A stretch of DNA of 64,000 nt from an uncultured Robinsoniella sp. (GCA_900540475.1 UQGG01000016.1:1-64000); one strand, 5' to 3'; numbered from the stretch's first letter, positions 45,870 to 55,304 are shown. Numbers and translations are program-made. The notes: generated from the letters alone by a model not told the origin.

Positions 45870-48038
45870 ATGGAATTATTTTATAAGCAGCCTGCTGCCC
45901 GGTGGGAAGAAACCCTGCCCATTGGCAATGGCAGCCTGGGTGGAATGATCTGGGGGAATATCGATCAGGAACTCATAGGGCTAAATGAAGAAACGTTATG
46001 GTCCGGTTACCAGCATGATAAAAATAATCAAAATGCTCTGGAATTTTTACCGGAAGCAAGGAAGCTGATATTTGAAGGAAAGAATGCAGAAGCACAGTGC
46101 TTAGTGGAAGAAAAAATGCTGGCGGAATTTACAGAGAGCTATCTGCCCCTTGGAAATCTGAAAATAGATTTTGTCCATGGCAGGAATGCAGAAAATTATG
46201 TGCGGAGACTGGATATTGACCATGCTGCAGCCAGTGTCAGCTATGATATTGACGGGGTGAATTTTAAAAGAGAATACTTTGCAAGCTTTCCGTCTAAAGC
46301 GATGTACATACGGCTGTGCAGCAGCGTTAAGGAAATGGGAATCCGTGTTTCTATTGAAAGTGATTTAAAACCGGTTTATGAAAGCAGGCCGGGGATGATC
46401 CGTATGAACGGGACGTGTCCGGAACATGTAGATCCAAGCTATGTGGACAGCGAAACGCCTGTTATCTGGGGGGATCGCGGGCAGGCATTTCATGCAGATC
46501 TGACGCTCCTGTCAACCGATGGAACACATGAGATCGTATTCGAAGGCGAAACAGCAGTCCTGGTTGTAAAAAATGCATCGGAAATTATAATGGCACTGAC
46601 TGCAGTGCGTAATCCGGATGTTACTGCAGAATTTAACAGCTGTGGATATGAAGGCGTGAAAGAAAAGCACGAAAAAGACTATATGAATTTATACAACCGG
46701 GTGGAACTGGATCTGGGGAGCCAGCCGGATGTGCCTACTGACCAGCGTTTGCAGGATATGAAAGATGGAAAAGAAGATACAGCCATGTATGCTCTTTATT
46801 TTCAGTATGGCAGATATCTGCTGATCAGTTCCTCCAGAGAAGGAGGTGTGCCGGCGAATCTGCAGGGCATCTGGAACTGGGAATTCCGTGCGCCCTGGAG
46901 TTGTAATTATACAACCAACATAAATGCCCAGATGAACTATTGGCATGCCCAGAGCTGCAACCTGGCAGAGTGCCTGGAACCATATTTTAATTTTGTAAAA
47001 GGGTTGAGCATTGCGGGTCAGAAAACGGCAGAGATACATTTTGGATGCAGGGGCTTTACGGTATCTCATAATACGGATTACTGGATGAGCACGAATCCCG
47101 TTGGAGTGGCACACGGCAAAAATGCGGGTCAGGAAAACAGCGGATGTTACTCGTTTTTTCCACTGGGTGGAGCGTGGATGTGCGAAGAATTCTGGAAGCA
47201 CTACGAATATCACGGGGATAAAGAATTTTTAAGGAATAGTGCATATCCCGTTTTGAAACAGGCAGCTCTATTCTGCCTGGATTGGCTGGTGCCATATGAA
47301 GATTATTATGTGACCTGTCCATCAGCTTCTCCGGAAAACGTCTTTTTTGTGCCCGGCGGGGAAGGAGAAAAAGCATCCCTGACCTATGCCTGCACCATGG
47401 ATATGACAATTATACGGGAAGTGTTTGGGGACTTTAAAAAGATATGTGGGGAACTGGAAATAGCTGAGGAACTATTGGAGGAAATCAAAGAAAAAGAAGC
47501 AAAATTATATCCGTACAAAATAGGAAAATATGGGCAGCTGCAGGAGTGGCCCATTGATTATGAAGAAGTAGAGCCCGGGCACAGACATATTTCCCATCTC
47601 TATGGATTATATCCGGCTGAATTATTTGAAGAGGATCACCGTCTGAAAGAAGCCTGCCGTAAAACGCTGGAAAGAAGACTGGAAAATGGAGGCGGGCACA
47701 CCGGATGGAGCTGTGGCTGGATCGTTCAGGTATTTGCTGTCATGGGCGATGCCGGCAGGAGCTATGAATATCTGCGGACCCTGCTTACCAGATCCACCTA
47801 TCCAAACCTTTGGGATATGCATCCGCCATTCCAGATTGACGGGAATTTTGCAGGCAGCGCTGCCATTGCAAATATGTTGGTTCAGGACAGGGGCGGAGCA
47901 TTAAAGCTGCTTCCTGCACTTCCAAAAGAATGGAAGGATGGGTGTGTGAAAGGCCTTCGGATTAAGGGCGGCAGAACGATTGATATCTGCTGGAAAGACC
48001 ATGTTTTGGACAAGTATGAGATTCATAAGGAATCATAA
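45870..48038 (+). CDS. Glycoside hydrolase family 95 (alpha-L-fucosidase type)
   Basis: 722 residues, cytoplasmic (no signal peptide). The start MELFYKQPAARWEETLPIGNG and GGMIWG, NEETLWSG, the central REGGVPANLQGIWNWE, NINAQMNYWHAQSCNLAEC, and C-terminal GHRHISHLYGLYP, GGGHTGWSCGWIVQ and FQIDGNFAGSAAIANML are characteristic of GH95. The family removes alpha-1,2-linked L-fucose or L-galactose from glycans. Lack of a signal implies action on imported oligosaccharides. AGGAGGA precedes ATG. Single-gene unit upstream of riboswitch 4. Confidence 0.92.
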   Translation: MELFYKQPAARWEETLPIGNGSLGGMIWGNIDQELIGLNEETLWSGYQHDKNNQNALEFLPEARKLIFEGKNAEAQCLVEEKMLAEFTESYLPLGNLKIDFVHGRNAENYVRRLDIDHAAASVSYDIDGVNFKREYFASFPSKAMYIRLCSSVKEMGIRVSIESDLKPVYESRPGMIRMNGTCPEHVDPSYVDSETPVIWGDRGQAFHADLTLLSTDGTHEIVFEGETAVLVVKNASEIIMALTAVRNPDVTAEFNSCGYEGVKEKHEKDYMNLYNRVELDLGSQPDVPTDQRLQDMKDGKEDTAMYALYFQYGRYLLISSSREGGVPANLQGIWNWEFRAPWSCNYTTNINAQMNYWHAQSCNLAECLEPYFNFVKGLSIAGQKTAEIHFGCRGFTVSHNTDYWMSTNPVGVAHGKNAGQENSGCYSFFPLGGAWMCEEFWKHYEYHGDKEFLRNSAYPVLKQAALFCLDWLVPYEDYYVTCPSASPENVFFVPGGEGEKASLTYACTMDMTIIREVFGDFKKICGELEIAEELLEEIKEKEAKLYPYKIGKYGQLQEWPIDYEEVEPGHRHISHLYGLYPAELFEEDHRLKEACRKTLERRLENGGGHTGWSCGWIVQVFAVMGDAGRSYEYLRTLLTRSTYPNLWDMHPPFQIDGNFAGSAAIANMLVQDRGGALKLLPALPKEWKDGCVKGLRIKGGRTIDICWKDHVLDKYEIHKES

Positions 48039-48091
48039 GAATTTCTGAAGAAAGTTACGACTTACCCTTTAGAATCATAAGACTTTCTCTA

Positions 48092-48120
48092 TAGACAGAA
48101 AACGTGTAAGGGTGTATACT
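48092..48120 (+). promoter_or_regulatory. Promoter of cobalamin riboswitch 4
   Basis: TAGACA (48092-48097), 17 bp, TATACT (48115-48120) with upstream TG. Confidence 0.65.
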
Positions 48121-48137
48121 TTTATATAGTAAATTTC

Positions 48138-48285
48138 ATAATAACCAGACAAGAAGTAAGGAAACCGGTGAAAATCCGGTACAGGCTTACCCCTACTGTA
48201 AACGAGGATTTGGAGACATCATGTTATAGAAATATAACAGGTGTCTCTTCGTATGACTCGTAAGTCAGATGACTTTGCTTGAATT
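48138..48285 (+). promoter_or_regulatory. Divergent cobalamin-type riboswitch 4
   Basis: The central core is clear: GTAAGGAAACCGGTGAAAAT, CCGGTACAGGCTTACCCCTACTGTAAACG. The 3' element is GTAAGTCAGATGACTTTGC (about 48260-48278), which keeps GTCAG but lacks the full B12 box seen in riboswitches 1-3. A hairpin (TGTTATAGAAATATAACAGG) replaces the usual middle arm. It probably belongs to a shorter cobalamin riboswitch subtype. Terminator at 48331-48367. Confidence 0.85.
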
Positions 48286-48330
48286 GGACAGTTATAATCT
48301 TTGGGTGGGAAGATTGTGCTTTTTTATTTG

Positions 48331-48367
48331 TAAAAAGCTCCTTCATTCTGTTGAGGGAGCTTTTTTT
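48331..48367 (+). terminator. Riboswitch 4 terminator
   Basis: AAAAAGCTCCTTCA pairs with TTGAGGGAGCTTTTT around a short loop, ending in seven T (48361-48367). Confidence 0.9.
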
Positions 48368-48461
48368 ACCAGATTTTTTAAGCAGTGACATCCCTGCCCG
48401 GGATAAGATATATACATCAAATGATGTTTATATAATAATTATTATCTCTAGGAGGAAGGTC

Positions 48462-51400
48462 ATGAGAAGAAAAAGACTGAATCAGGCACTATCCATGGTG
48501 CTTGCATTTTCGATGGCATTTAGCATGGCAGCAGCGCCTGTTACGGCATCGGCAAGTGAACAAATGGAGACAGAATTTCTGTCAGACACAGGGGAGACCA
48601 CAACTGGTGAACAGCGTGAAATGGATGAAAGCGAAGCTGAATCTTCATCTTTTACAGAAAAGATGGAACCAGCATGGACAGAGCCAGCTGAAACCAATGG
48701 TATTTACCAGATTGGTACGTCGGATGAGCTGCGATGGTTTGGGGAACATGTGAATAGCGGTAATGCAGATGCAAATGCTGTTTTGCTGGCTGATATTGAT
48801 TTGAGCGGTGCAGAGTGGGTGCCGATTGGCAGCCCGGATGATCCATATACCGGGGTCTTTGATGGGGGAAATTTTGAAATCTCAAATCTTTCACTACATA
48901 CTGCAGAGAAATGGGGCGGTTTATTCGGCAAATCCCAGGGGACGATAAAAAATATCGGAAATCTTACGGGGGTCCTTGAAAGCACAAGTGTTGGAGCAGG
49001 TGGAGTTGCAGGCTGGAATGCTTTCGGAGGTATAATTCAGAATACCAAAAGCAGCTTAACAATATATCTAAAAGAATCAACAGCTCGTGGGAGTGCCGGC
49101 GGTATTACAGCACAGAATAACGGAACAGTGGAAGCCAGCCAGTTTCAGGGTATCATAGATGTAAGTGAAGCCGGAGGTTCCAAAAGAGTTGGAGGCATAG
49201 CAGGAGAAAATGCAGGAACGGTAAAGGGCTGTGTCAATGAAGGCCAGGTTTCCGGGTATCATCAAACAGCAGCATCCTATATGGGCGGTGTTGTGGGAAA
49301 TCAGGATGGAGGAACCTTATATTCCTGCTACAACACAGGCAGTATTTCTGCCGGTAGCGGCGCAGCAAATACCACCGTGGGCGGTATAGCCGGACGCTGC
49401 TCCGGTGCGATTATGATCAATTGCTATAATACAGGATTGATTAGCAAAGATGGAAACACGGATGATCCCAAAGTAAATGGGATCGTTGGCATGAAGACAA
49501 GCAGTGCTAAATTATCTGCTAATTATTACCTTGCGGAAGCGACAGATGAATCCATCGGTGCCGTATCAGAATCTGATTTAAAAAGCGAAAGTATCATAGG
49601 TAGTCTGAATGCTGATAACATCTATGACATTGTGATTGAGGATGAATATCATTATGTAAAAACTCCGGGTTACCCGGCACTGTCCTGGGAGGGAAAAGAC
49701 GAGCCTGCAGGTCCGGTGGAAGTTGTGTCTGTAACAATCGAAGGCATAGCCAAAACAGGAGAAAAGCTGACCGCTGTGTCTGCCGGTATGGAGGATGCCA
49801 CCCCGACAAATCTGAATTATCAGTGGAAAGTTTCCGATAACGGTGCAGATTTTACAGATATAGAAGGTGCTGTTACATCCGAATTTATGATTCCGGATGA
49901 TTTTATCGGCAAATATGTAATCGTTATTGTTTATGGTGAAAATGGTTCCACAGCCACTGCAGAGTCAACTTCCATCATCGAAAAATCAGATGCAGCAAAG
50001 GTAGCGGAAGCAAAAGCGGGCTTAAAACTGGAACAATCGGAAAAGATCACTGGGGCAACAACTATATTATTGCCGGCTGCAGGAGAAAACGACTGTATGA
50101 TTACCTGGGAGTCCAGTAACATTCAGGTGATAAGCAGGGACGGAGCAGTAACCTTGTCCGCAGAGGGAATAGCAGAAGTGATTCTGACAGCCACAATTAA
50201 ATGCAACGAAGCAGAAGATACGAAAGAATTTAAATTCAGAGTTTATTCAGAAGCTGCTAATGCTGATGAAGCAATTTTAAATGAAGTTCTGGAAAATTAT
50301 AAATGGGGTGTATTGACACCTGAATTTGAAGAAGATAAAAATATCGTCACTTATTTAGAAAATGATTTGAAAGCTCACAATTTTGATGGCGTAGCAGTAA
50401 CATTAAAATCAGTAAACGTTTCACAATCTTTTGAGAGGCTGAAAGATTATGCAAATATTTCCGAAGATGGTTCTATTACGTATTATTATTATAACCCGGC
50501 AAAATTAAGTGAAGTTTTTTTCAGTAAAGCCGTATATTTTAATGTGACTTTTGAGCTTGCTAAGGGGGATGCCGTAAAAGAGCTGAATAAGCAGGTTAAT
50601 ATCTATTGGGATCTGGATAAAGTGAAAGAGACGATGGATAAAGAACTTGTTGCAAACGTTGATGACGATGCAATCAAAGGAAGCAATAGCAGTATTTCTG
50701 AAGTGAAAACTGACTTGGTTCTTCCTAAATATGTGGGAAATGCCAGATGGTCAGAGATCAACTGGATCTCTACAAATACAGACGTCATTTCCGTAGGAAA
50801 AGTAAATCCTTCCGATTTTTATAGTGATTATAAAGGAACGGTAAAAAGAGGAACTAAAGATGAAGAAGTAAAACTCATAGCTATTTTTACATTTAACTAT
50901 ACCAATTCCGGAGAAGCGGCTGTTCTGAATAAAGAATTTACAGTAACGGTAAAGGGCGTGGATTCTTCTGAAATCAAACAGCAGATGCAGAGAGAGCTGG
51001 ATAATAATTATACCATTGATAAGCTAAAATATTCCGGGACAGATAAGGTTATAGACCCAGAGGGAGTGGATTCCGATATACAGTTTCTGACTCCGGGCAA
51101 GACTGGCATTATTAATTATAATAATTATAAATTTACGGTTATCAGTAAAGATGAAGAGACCGCAAAAGTAAATGGATATCGCGGCAATATCTATCGTCCG
51201 CTACCGGGAGAGTCTGCTAAAGAAGTCACTTTTACGGTGACAATGACAAATAAAAGTATCGCGGGCTTATCCGTAACAAAAGATATTACAGTGAAAGTTC
51301 TCCCGTTAACTAATATAGAAATTGAACGTGAAACTGCATTGATGAAAGCCGCAAAAGATGCTTACTTTGAAGCAATCAAAGGTAAAAATGCAGATATGCA

Positions 51401-53258
51401 GCATATTACAGAAGATCTGCATGGATTTCGGGAAATCATATTTGATGAAGATGGTAAAACATTAAAATACATTTATAATATTACCAATGAGACGGATAAA
51501 GGGATTTCACCAGTTGATATTGTTTTGGACTATCCAAGTGAAGCATTTAATCTGTTCAAATCCAGTAAGCCAAATATTATAGCGCATGAAAACCTGCTGG
51601 TTACACAGCCGGAATATGATACGGAAGTAACAATCGAGAGCTGCCTTTCAAGTAAGGTATTTGAAAAATATGCGGTTAAGTACCCGGATAACAAAGAATT
51701 TGCGCAGCTTTACAGGCAGCCGGTGAAAGCCACCGTCCTTGTCCTTGGGAAAAATGGTGAGAATCCGGATCCGGATGCAAAAATAACGGTTGATTTTTCA
51801 TTGTACGGGGACACGGCTCATGGACAGGGCAGTCATGAGGGTTATCAGAAATGGATTGATCATCTCAACGTTACGGCTGAAGAAGGAGTTACTGTTGCAG
51901 AAGTCTTTAAAAAAGCTTTGTTGGAAAACGGATATATATACAGTGGAAGTGATTCCTATGTGTCCAGTATCACGAATCCGGCTGGAATAGTTCTGGCAGA
52001 AGGTTCGAATGGAAGGAACAGCGGATGGATGTATGAAGTGAACGGGGTGCTGAGTAATAAAACGATGAATCAGCATATCCTGGCAAAGGGCGATCAGGTC
52101 CTTTGGTATTATACCGATGATTATACGCAGGAATATGTACCGCCGGTATCACCAGATCCGGAACCGCCAACACCGGAGCCGCCAACACCAGAACCACCAA
52201 GTCCGGAACCACCAGCACCGGAACCGCCAACACCCACACCGCCGACCCCGGAAAAAGTAGCGGTCTCATCGGTAAACTTAAACAGTAGTAACCTGAGTCT
52301 GACAGAGGGACAGAAAGTTCTGCTAAAAGCCACAGTTCTTCCCCAAAATGCAACGGATCAATCTGTTATATGGGAGAGTTCCAATAAGCAGGCAGCTACA
52401 GTTGACCGTAACGGAAACGTTACGGCGGTAAAAGCTGGGAAGGCAGCGATAACGGTAACAACCCATGATGGCAGTAAAAAGGCTGTGTGTATGCTTACAA
52501 TTAATCCCAAAGTTGTGAATATACAAAAAGTAAGTATAAAACCATCTAAAAAAACATTGCTTAAAGGAAAATCCCGTAAGTTATCGGTTACTGTTTTCCC
52601 TTCTAATGCCACAAATAAAAAAGTGACATGGAAATCATCTGATTCTACGGTTGCTGATATTAATCAAAGTGGAAAGGTAAGAGCTAAAAAAGCTGGAACT
52701 GCAATGATCACAGCAACAACATCAGATGGTCAGATCAAAGGAACCTGTAAAATTACTGTAAAAGAGAAAAAAGCGGTCGGTGTAAAATTAAATACCACAG
52801 CAAAAACAATAAAAAAAGGTAAGAAAGTCTCTTTAAAAGCGAAACTGCATCCAAAGAATTCCACCGATCAGATTAAGTGGACTTCTTCCGACAGAAAAAT
52901 AGCAAAAGTTTCTAAGGACGGAGTAGTGTCCGGAATCAAAGAGGGAACCGTTACAATTAAAGCAAAAGCATCCAGTGGAAAATGGGCATCCTGTAAAATA
53001 AACGTAAAAGAAATTAAAGCGAGTCAAGTTCGTTTAAACAAGAAAGAAAAAAGTCTTAGGAAAGGAAAAAAGATAACCTTAAGGGCTGACGTTTCGCCTA
53101 AAAATAGTACGGATACATTGAAATGGAGTTCTTCTAATTCCAAAGTAGCAACCGTAACCTCAAAAGGTGTTGTAAAAGGAATAAAAAGAGGATACGCTAA
53201 AATCACGGTAAAGACAAGCAGTGGAGAGCATGCAGTTTGCAGGGTAAGTGTAAAATGA
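48462..53258 (+). CDS. Very large secreted DUF4430 protein with GLUG-like and Big_2 domains
   Basis: 1598 residues from ATG 48462 (AGGAGGAAGG upstream; an in-frame ATG at 48279 lies inside the riboswitch and is rejected). Signal peptide about 1-32. GLUG-like repeats (about 95-330: GGIAGENAGTVKGC, GGVVGNQDGGTLYSCYNTG). Ig-like and atrophied bacterial-Ig domains (about 420-1090). DUF4430 beta domain about 1115-1225 with SGWMYEVNG at 1187-1195. A long PEPP/PTPEPP spacer (about 1227-1264) and four Lys-rich Big_2 domains (about 1265-1598) follow. It has no toroid domain and no alpha-type gene beside it, so it may use an alpha protein from the main locus or bind a different corrinoid. Confidence 0.87.
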   Translation: MRRKRLNQALSMVLAFSMAFSMAAAPVTASASEQMETEFLSDTGETTTGEQREMDESEAESSSFTEKMEPAWTEPAETNGIYQIGTSDELRWFGEHVNSGNADANAVLLADIDLSGAEWVPIGSPDDPYTGVFDGGNFEISNLSLHTAEKWGGLFGKSQGTIKNIGNLTGVLESTSVGAGGVAGWNAFGGIIQNTKSSLTIYLKESTARGSAGGITAQNNGTVEASQFQGIIDVSEAGGSKRVGGIAGENAGTVKGCVNEGQVSGYHQTAASYMGGVVGNQDGGTLYSCYNTGSISAGSGAANTTVGGIAGRCSGAIMINCYNTGLISKDGNTDDPKVNGIVGMKTSSAKLSANYYLAEATDESIGAVSESDLKSESIIGSLNADNIYDIVIEDEYHYVKTPGYPALSWEGKDEPAGPVEVVSVTIEGIAKTGEKLTAVSAGMEDATPTNLNYQWKVSDNGADFTDIEGAVTSEFMIPDDFIGKYVIVIVYGENGSTATAESTSIIEKSDAAKVAEAKAGLKLEQSEKITGATTILLPAAGENDCMITWESSNIQVISRDGAVTLSAEGIAEVILTATIKCNEAEDTKEFKFRVYSEAANADEAILNEVLENYKWGVLTPEFEEDKNIVTYLENDLKAHNFDGVAVTLKSVNVSQSFERLKDYANISEDGSITYYYYNPAKLSEVFFSKAVYFNVTFELAKGDAVKELNKQVNIYWDLDKVKETMDKELVANVDDDAIKGSNSSISEVKTDLVLPKYVGNARWSEINWISTNTDVISVGKVNPSDFYSDYKGTVKRGTKDEEVKLIAIFTFNYTNSGEAAVLNKEFTVTVKGVDSSEIKQQMQRELDNNYTIDKLKYSGTDKVIDPEGVDSDIQFLTPGKTGIINYNNYKFTVISKDEETAKVNGYRGNIYRPLPGESAKEVTFTVTMTNKSIAGLSVTKDITVKVLPLTNIEIERETALMKAAKDAYFEAIKGKNADMQHITEDLHGFREIIFDEDGKTLKYIYNITNETDKGISPVDIVLDYPSEAFNLFKSSKPNIIAHENLLVTQPEYDTEVTIESCLSSKVFEKYAVKYPDNKEFAQLYRQPVKATVLVLGKNGENPDPDAKITVDFSLYGDTAHGQGSHEGYQKWIDHLNVTAEEGVTVAEVFKKALLENGYIYSGSDSYVSSITNPAGIVLAEGSNGRNSGWMYEVNGVLSNKTMNQHILAKGDQVLWYYTDDYTQEYVPPVSPDPEPPTPEPPTPEPPSPEPPAPEPPTPTPPTPEKVAVSSVNLNSSNLSLTEGQKVLLKATVLPQNATDQSVIWESSNKQAATVDRNGNVTAVKAGKAAITVTTHDGSKKAVCMLTINPKVVNIQKVSIKPSKKTLLKGKSRKLSVTVFPSNATNKKVTWKSSDSTVADINQSGKVRAKKAGTAMITATTSDGQIKGTCKITVKEKKAVGVKLNTTAKTIKKGKKVSLKAKLHPKNSTDQIKWTSSDRKIAKVSKDGVVSGIKEGTVTIKAKASSGKWASCKINVKEIKASQVRLNKKEKSLRKGKKITLRADVSPKNSTDTLKWSSSNSKVATVTSKGVVKGIKRGYAKITVKTSSGEHAVCRVSVK

Positions 53259-53282
53259 CATAAGGCATAAATTCATGAGGAT

Positions 53283-53317
53283 AAACCGGGCAGCTATAAG
53301 AGATAGCTGCCCGGTTT
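53283..53317 (+). terminator. Strong hairpin after the giant surface gene
   Basis: Perfect 15-bp stem (53283-53297 with 53303-53317), loop AAGAG, ending in TTT and then a T-rich stretch further on. Symmetric, so it may act in both directions. Confidence 0.8.
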
Positions 53318-53325
53318 GCCTGCAC

Positions 53326-53418
53326 TCATTTCTTTTTCTTCATATCCTTCTTTTCTTTGTGCTTTTTCTTCAATTTGAAAATGATTTCAAGTAAGCCCTG
53401 GTTTGCAATCTGCCCCAT
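53326..53418 (-). CDS. Candidate 30-residue basic peptide
   Basis: On the minus strand ATG (53418) opens a frame MGQIANQGLLEIIFKLKKKH followed by a Lys-rich end, stopping at 53326. A GGGGGCGG stretch lies upstream but is not an ideal ribosome site. It would be a hydrophobic-then-cationic mini-peptide. Low confidence because of its size. Confidence 0.25.
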   Translation of the reverse strand: MGQIANQGLLEIIFKLKKKHKEKKDMKKKK

Positions 53419-53576
53419 TCTAAACCGCCCCCTTTATATAGTTGATTATAAATCCAACTCCCGGGAATGTCAAAATAATCTAAAAGGGTATGCAATTGTG
53501 GGATTATGTATCAATAAGAATGATATGAATGATGGCTGTACTGTGCCACAGCTGGTGCGCTCTGCCGGTCTGTGGA

Positions 53577-53969
53577 TTAAAACTTAATGGTCACAGGAGC
53601 TTCTGTAAATGAGGAGATAGTCGCAATCGCATCTTTAAGATAAAAGACTTCTGTATTTCCATCATCAGGGGAATACATCTGCTTCAAATCCGGATAAGCG
53701 TCCAGCATGTGCTTCCGTGCTTCAACGTTATCATCCTCAACAGCAACGGCCTCTACACGAATCCATTTACCATCTGCCATTCCACAGATTTCAATTTGGG
53801 AATTGGCGTGAATCTGTTTTGACACATTTTTAGATTTCCCTGTTTGGATATACATTTTGTTTTCGAAGATATCCACAGTCCCAAACGGGCGGACTCTAGG
53901 CTTATCGCCATCTATCGTTGCGATATAATAAGTTCCGCATTTTTTCAAAAAATCATATACTTCTTTCAT
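53577..53969 (-). CDS. Pyridoxamine 5'-phosphate oxidase-like flavin-binding protein
   Basis: 130 residues from the ATG at 53969, chosen for its GGAGGT site 6-7 bases upstream; the frame is open further but without a ribosome site. PPOX-type split-barrel features: YYIATIDGDKPRVRPFGTV (about 14-32) and KMYIQTGKSKNVSKQI. Such small proteins bind FMN or F420-like cofactors and reduce unknown substrates. Divergent from an HxlR regulator, a common pairing for redox-responsive control. Confidence 0.88.
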   Translation of the reverse strand: MKEVYDFLKKCGTYYIATIDGDKPRVRPFGTVDIFENKMYIQTGKSKNVSKQIHANSQIEICGMADGKWIRVEAVAVEDDNVEARKHMLDAYPDLKQMYSPDDGNTEVFYLKDAIATISSFTEAPVTIKF

Positions 53970-54110
53970 GAATGTTACCTCCTTTTTTTCGATTGACCGT
54001 CGGTTATCGTTGCTATATAATGTTACAATAATAGGATTCACTTTACAAGTACGCACATTTTTATTACATAGTCATAAAAATGTGACTATTGGATAAAGGA
54101 GCGGATATAC
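53970..54110. promoter_or_regulatory. Divergent promoter region with inverted repeat
   Basis: Plus-strand promoter TTGACC (53993-53998), 17 bp, TATAAT (54016-54021). An inverted repeat ATAGTCA...TGACTAT (54068-54089) lies just upstream of the HxlR gene and is a candidate HxlR operator. Confidence 0.6.
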
Positions 54111-54536
54111 ATGAATGATAAATACGATGCGAAGAAGTTTTGTCCCATAACGGTAACACAAAATTTACTGATGGGAAAATGGAAATTAACGATCTTATGG
54201 ATTGTTGCTCAGAAAACGAGACGTTTTGGGGAACTGCAGAGACTGATCCCCGAGGTATCACGAGGTGTCCTAACACAGCAATTAAGGGAACTGGAAAGGG
54301 ATAAACTGATCCATAGAGAGGTTTACAAAGAGGTTCCACCTAAAGTTGAATATTCGATAACAGAAATCGGCAAGAGTTTTATACCGGTTATGAAGAATAT
54401 CATGGAGTGGGGGGTATCTTATATTAAAGAAACAACGAGTTGTGATATGGAGATGTGCGTTGAAAACAATTTTGCATGTTCTAAATGTTACAATTTGATC
54501 AATGACGTGGACCCGATTACGAAAAATAAGGAATAA
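54111..54536 (+). CDS. HxlR-family transcriptional regulator
   Basis: 141 residues with the HxlR winged-helix signature: CPITVTQNLLMGKWKLTILW (about 11-30), RFGELQRLIPEVSRGVLTQQLRELE and KVEYSITEIGKS. Cys11 is in the position of the redox-sensing Cys of YodB-type members, and a C-terminal Cys-rich stretch (CDMEMCVENNFACSKC) is additional. It probably senses electrophiles or redox stress and controls the divergent PPOX-like gene. Confidence 0.92.
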   Translation: MNDKYDAKKFCPITVTQNLLMGKWKLTILWIVAQKTRRFGELQRLIPEVSRGVLTQQLRELERDKLIHREVYKEVPPKVEYSITEIGKSFIPVMKNIMEWGVSYIKETTSCDMEMCVENNFACSKCYNLINDVDPITKNKE

Positions 54537-54597
54537 ATGAATGGTGGGCTGACGCAGCAGTAAACGATATGTTGCGAAACGGTCGGTCCTGATGCTT

Positions 54598-54631
54598 AAT
54601 GGGAGAGTATATAAACTACTCTCCATTTTCA
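54598..54631. terminator. Bidirectional terminator
   Basis: AATGGGAGAGTA pairs with TACTCTCCATT with one bulge, between convergent genes and followed by TTTTC. Confidence 0.55.
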
Positions 54632-54829
54632 ATTATAATCTTCTAAAAAGCCGGGTACTTTTCTACAGAATTCAAATAATTCACTGTCAGAAATATTAGG
54701 CGGCATAATTTCCCATAAAAAATCATAATCATTATCAACCAATTCCCACTGGTAAAGCTCCACCAAAAAAGAAACTCTGCTTGTACCATGCTTAATTTGA
54801 TTCATATAGGTTTGCAGATATTCAATCAT
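54629..54829 (-). CDS. Small hypothetical protein
   Basis: 66 residues, acidic and aromatic-rich, no family recognised. GGGAGG lies about 10 bases before ATG 54829, supporting translation. It is divergent from the small XRE regulator at 54946, sharing an AT-rich control region. Confidence 0.6.
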   Translation of the reverse strand: MIEYLQTYMNQIKHGTSRVSFLVELYQWELVDNDYDFLWEIMPPNISDSELFEFCRKVPGFLEDYN

Positions 54830-54863
54830 ATGCTCAATTCCTCCCTTATACTATGCAATATAT

Positions 54864-54903
54864 TATATTCTCAAATAAGAATATATTCAAGAATAAGAAT
54901 ATA
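54864..54903 (+). promoter_or_regulatory. Operator-like repeats before the small XRE gene
   Basis: AATAAGAATATA occurs twice, 18 bp apart (54874-54885 and 54892-54903), and TATATTCT (54864-54871) is an inverted half copy. Likely repressor sites for the XRE protein. Confidence 0.5.
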
Positions 54904-54945
54904 ATTTATGCTAAGTCTATTATTAATAGAAAGGTAGGAATTAGC

Positions 54946-55164
54946 ATGATCGATTTTACACCATTTTGGGAGACATTGAAAAAATCTGATGAAACATATT
55001 ACACATTGACAAATAAGCACAAAATTTCTTTTAGCACCTTAAATAAACTGAAACACAACAAAGGTATTACGACACAAAAATTGAACGATTTATGCAGAAT
55101 CTTAAAATGTGATGTTTCCGACATTTGCAGATATATTCCTTCGGATGAGGATCAGGAACTGTAA
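54946..55164 (+). CDS. Small XRE-type DNA-binding protein
   Basis: 72 residues from ATG 54946 (AGGTAGGAA upstream). HTH_26-like: FWETLKKSDETYYTLTNKHKISFSTLNKLKHNKGITTQKLNDLCRILKCDVSDI. This form is frequent among autoregulatory small regulators in Clostridia. Target unknown beyond the repeats upstream. Confidence 0.85.
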   Translation: MIDFTPFWETLKKSDETYYTLTNKHKISFSTLNKLKHNKGITTQKLNDLCRILKCDVSDICRYIPSDEDQEL

Positions 55165-55304
55165 GCGGGAAGGTTCCTTTCGCGAAGAGCCCACTGTGGG
55201 ATACCTGGCTTGGCAATTGTGCCTTTGCCACTGCATCCCATGTGGGGGGCAACCGGTGTGATCAATAAAATTAACCGTGTACGACTTGACACCGAACATG
55301 ATTA

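Larger units (their letters stand above)
53259..53576. other. Intergenic region after the giant surface gene
   Basis: Holds the terminator at 53283-53317 and a possible 30-codon minus-strand ORF at 53326-53418. Otherwise no feature is recognised between 53419 and 53576. Confidence 0.5.

Noticed and set aside
48279..48461. Upstream start for the giant DUF4430 gene
   Set aside because: The ATG lies inside the riboswitch region; the ATG at 48462 has a strong ribosome site and signal peptide.
16662..53258. Sortase-anchored surface proteins
   Set aside because: No LPXTG-like motif plus hydrophobic tail was found at the C-termini; anchoring appears to use membrane spans or basic repeat tails.
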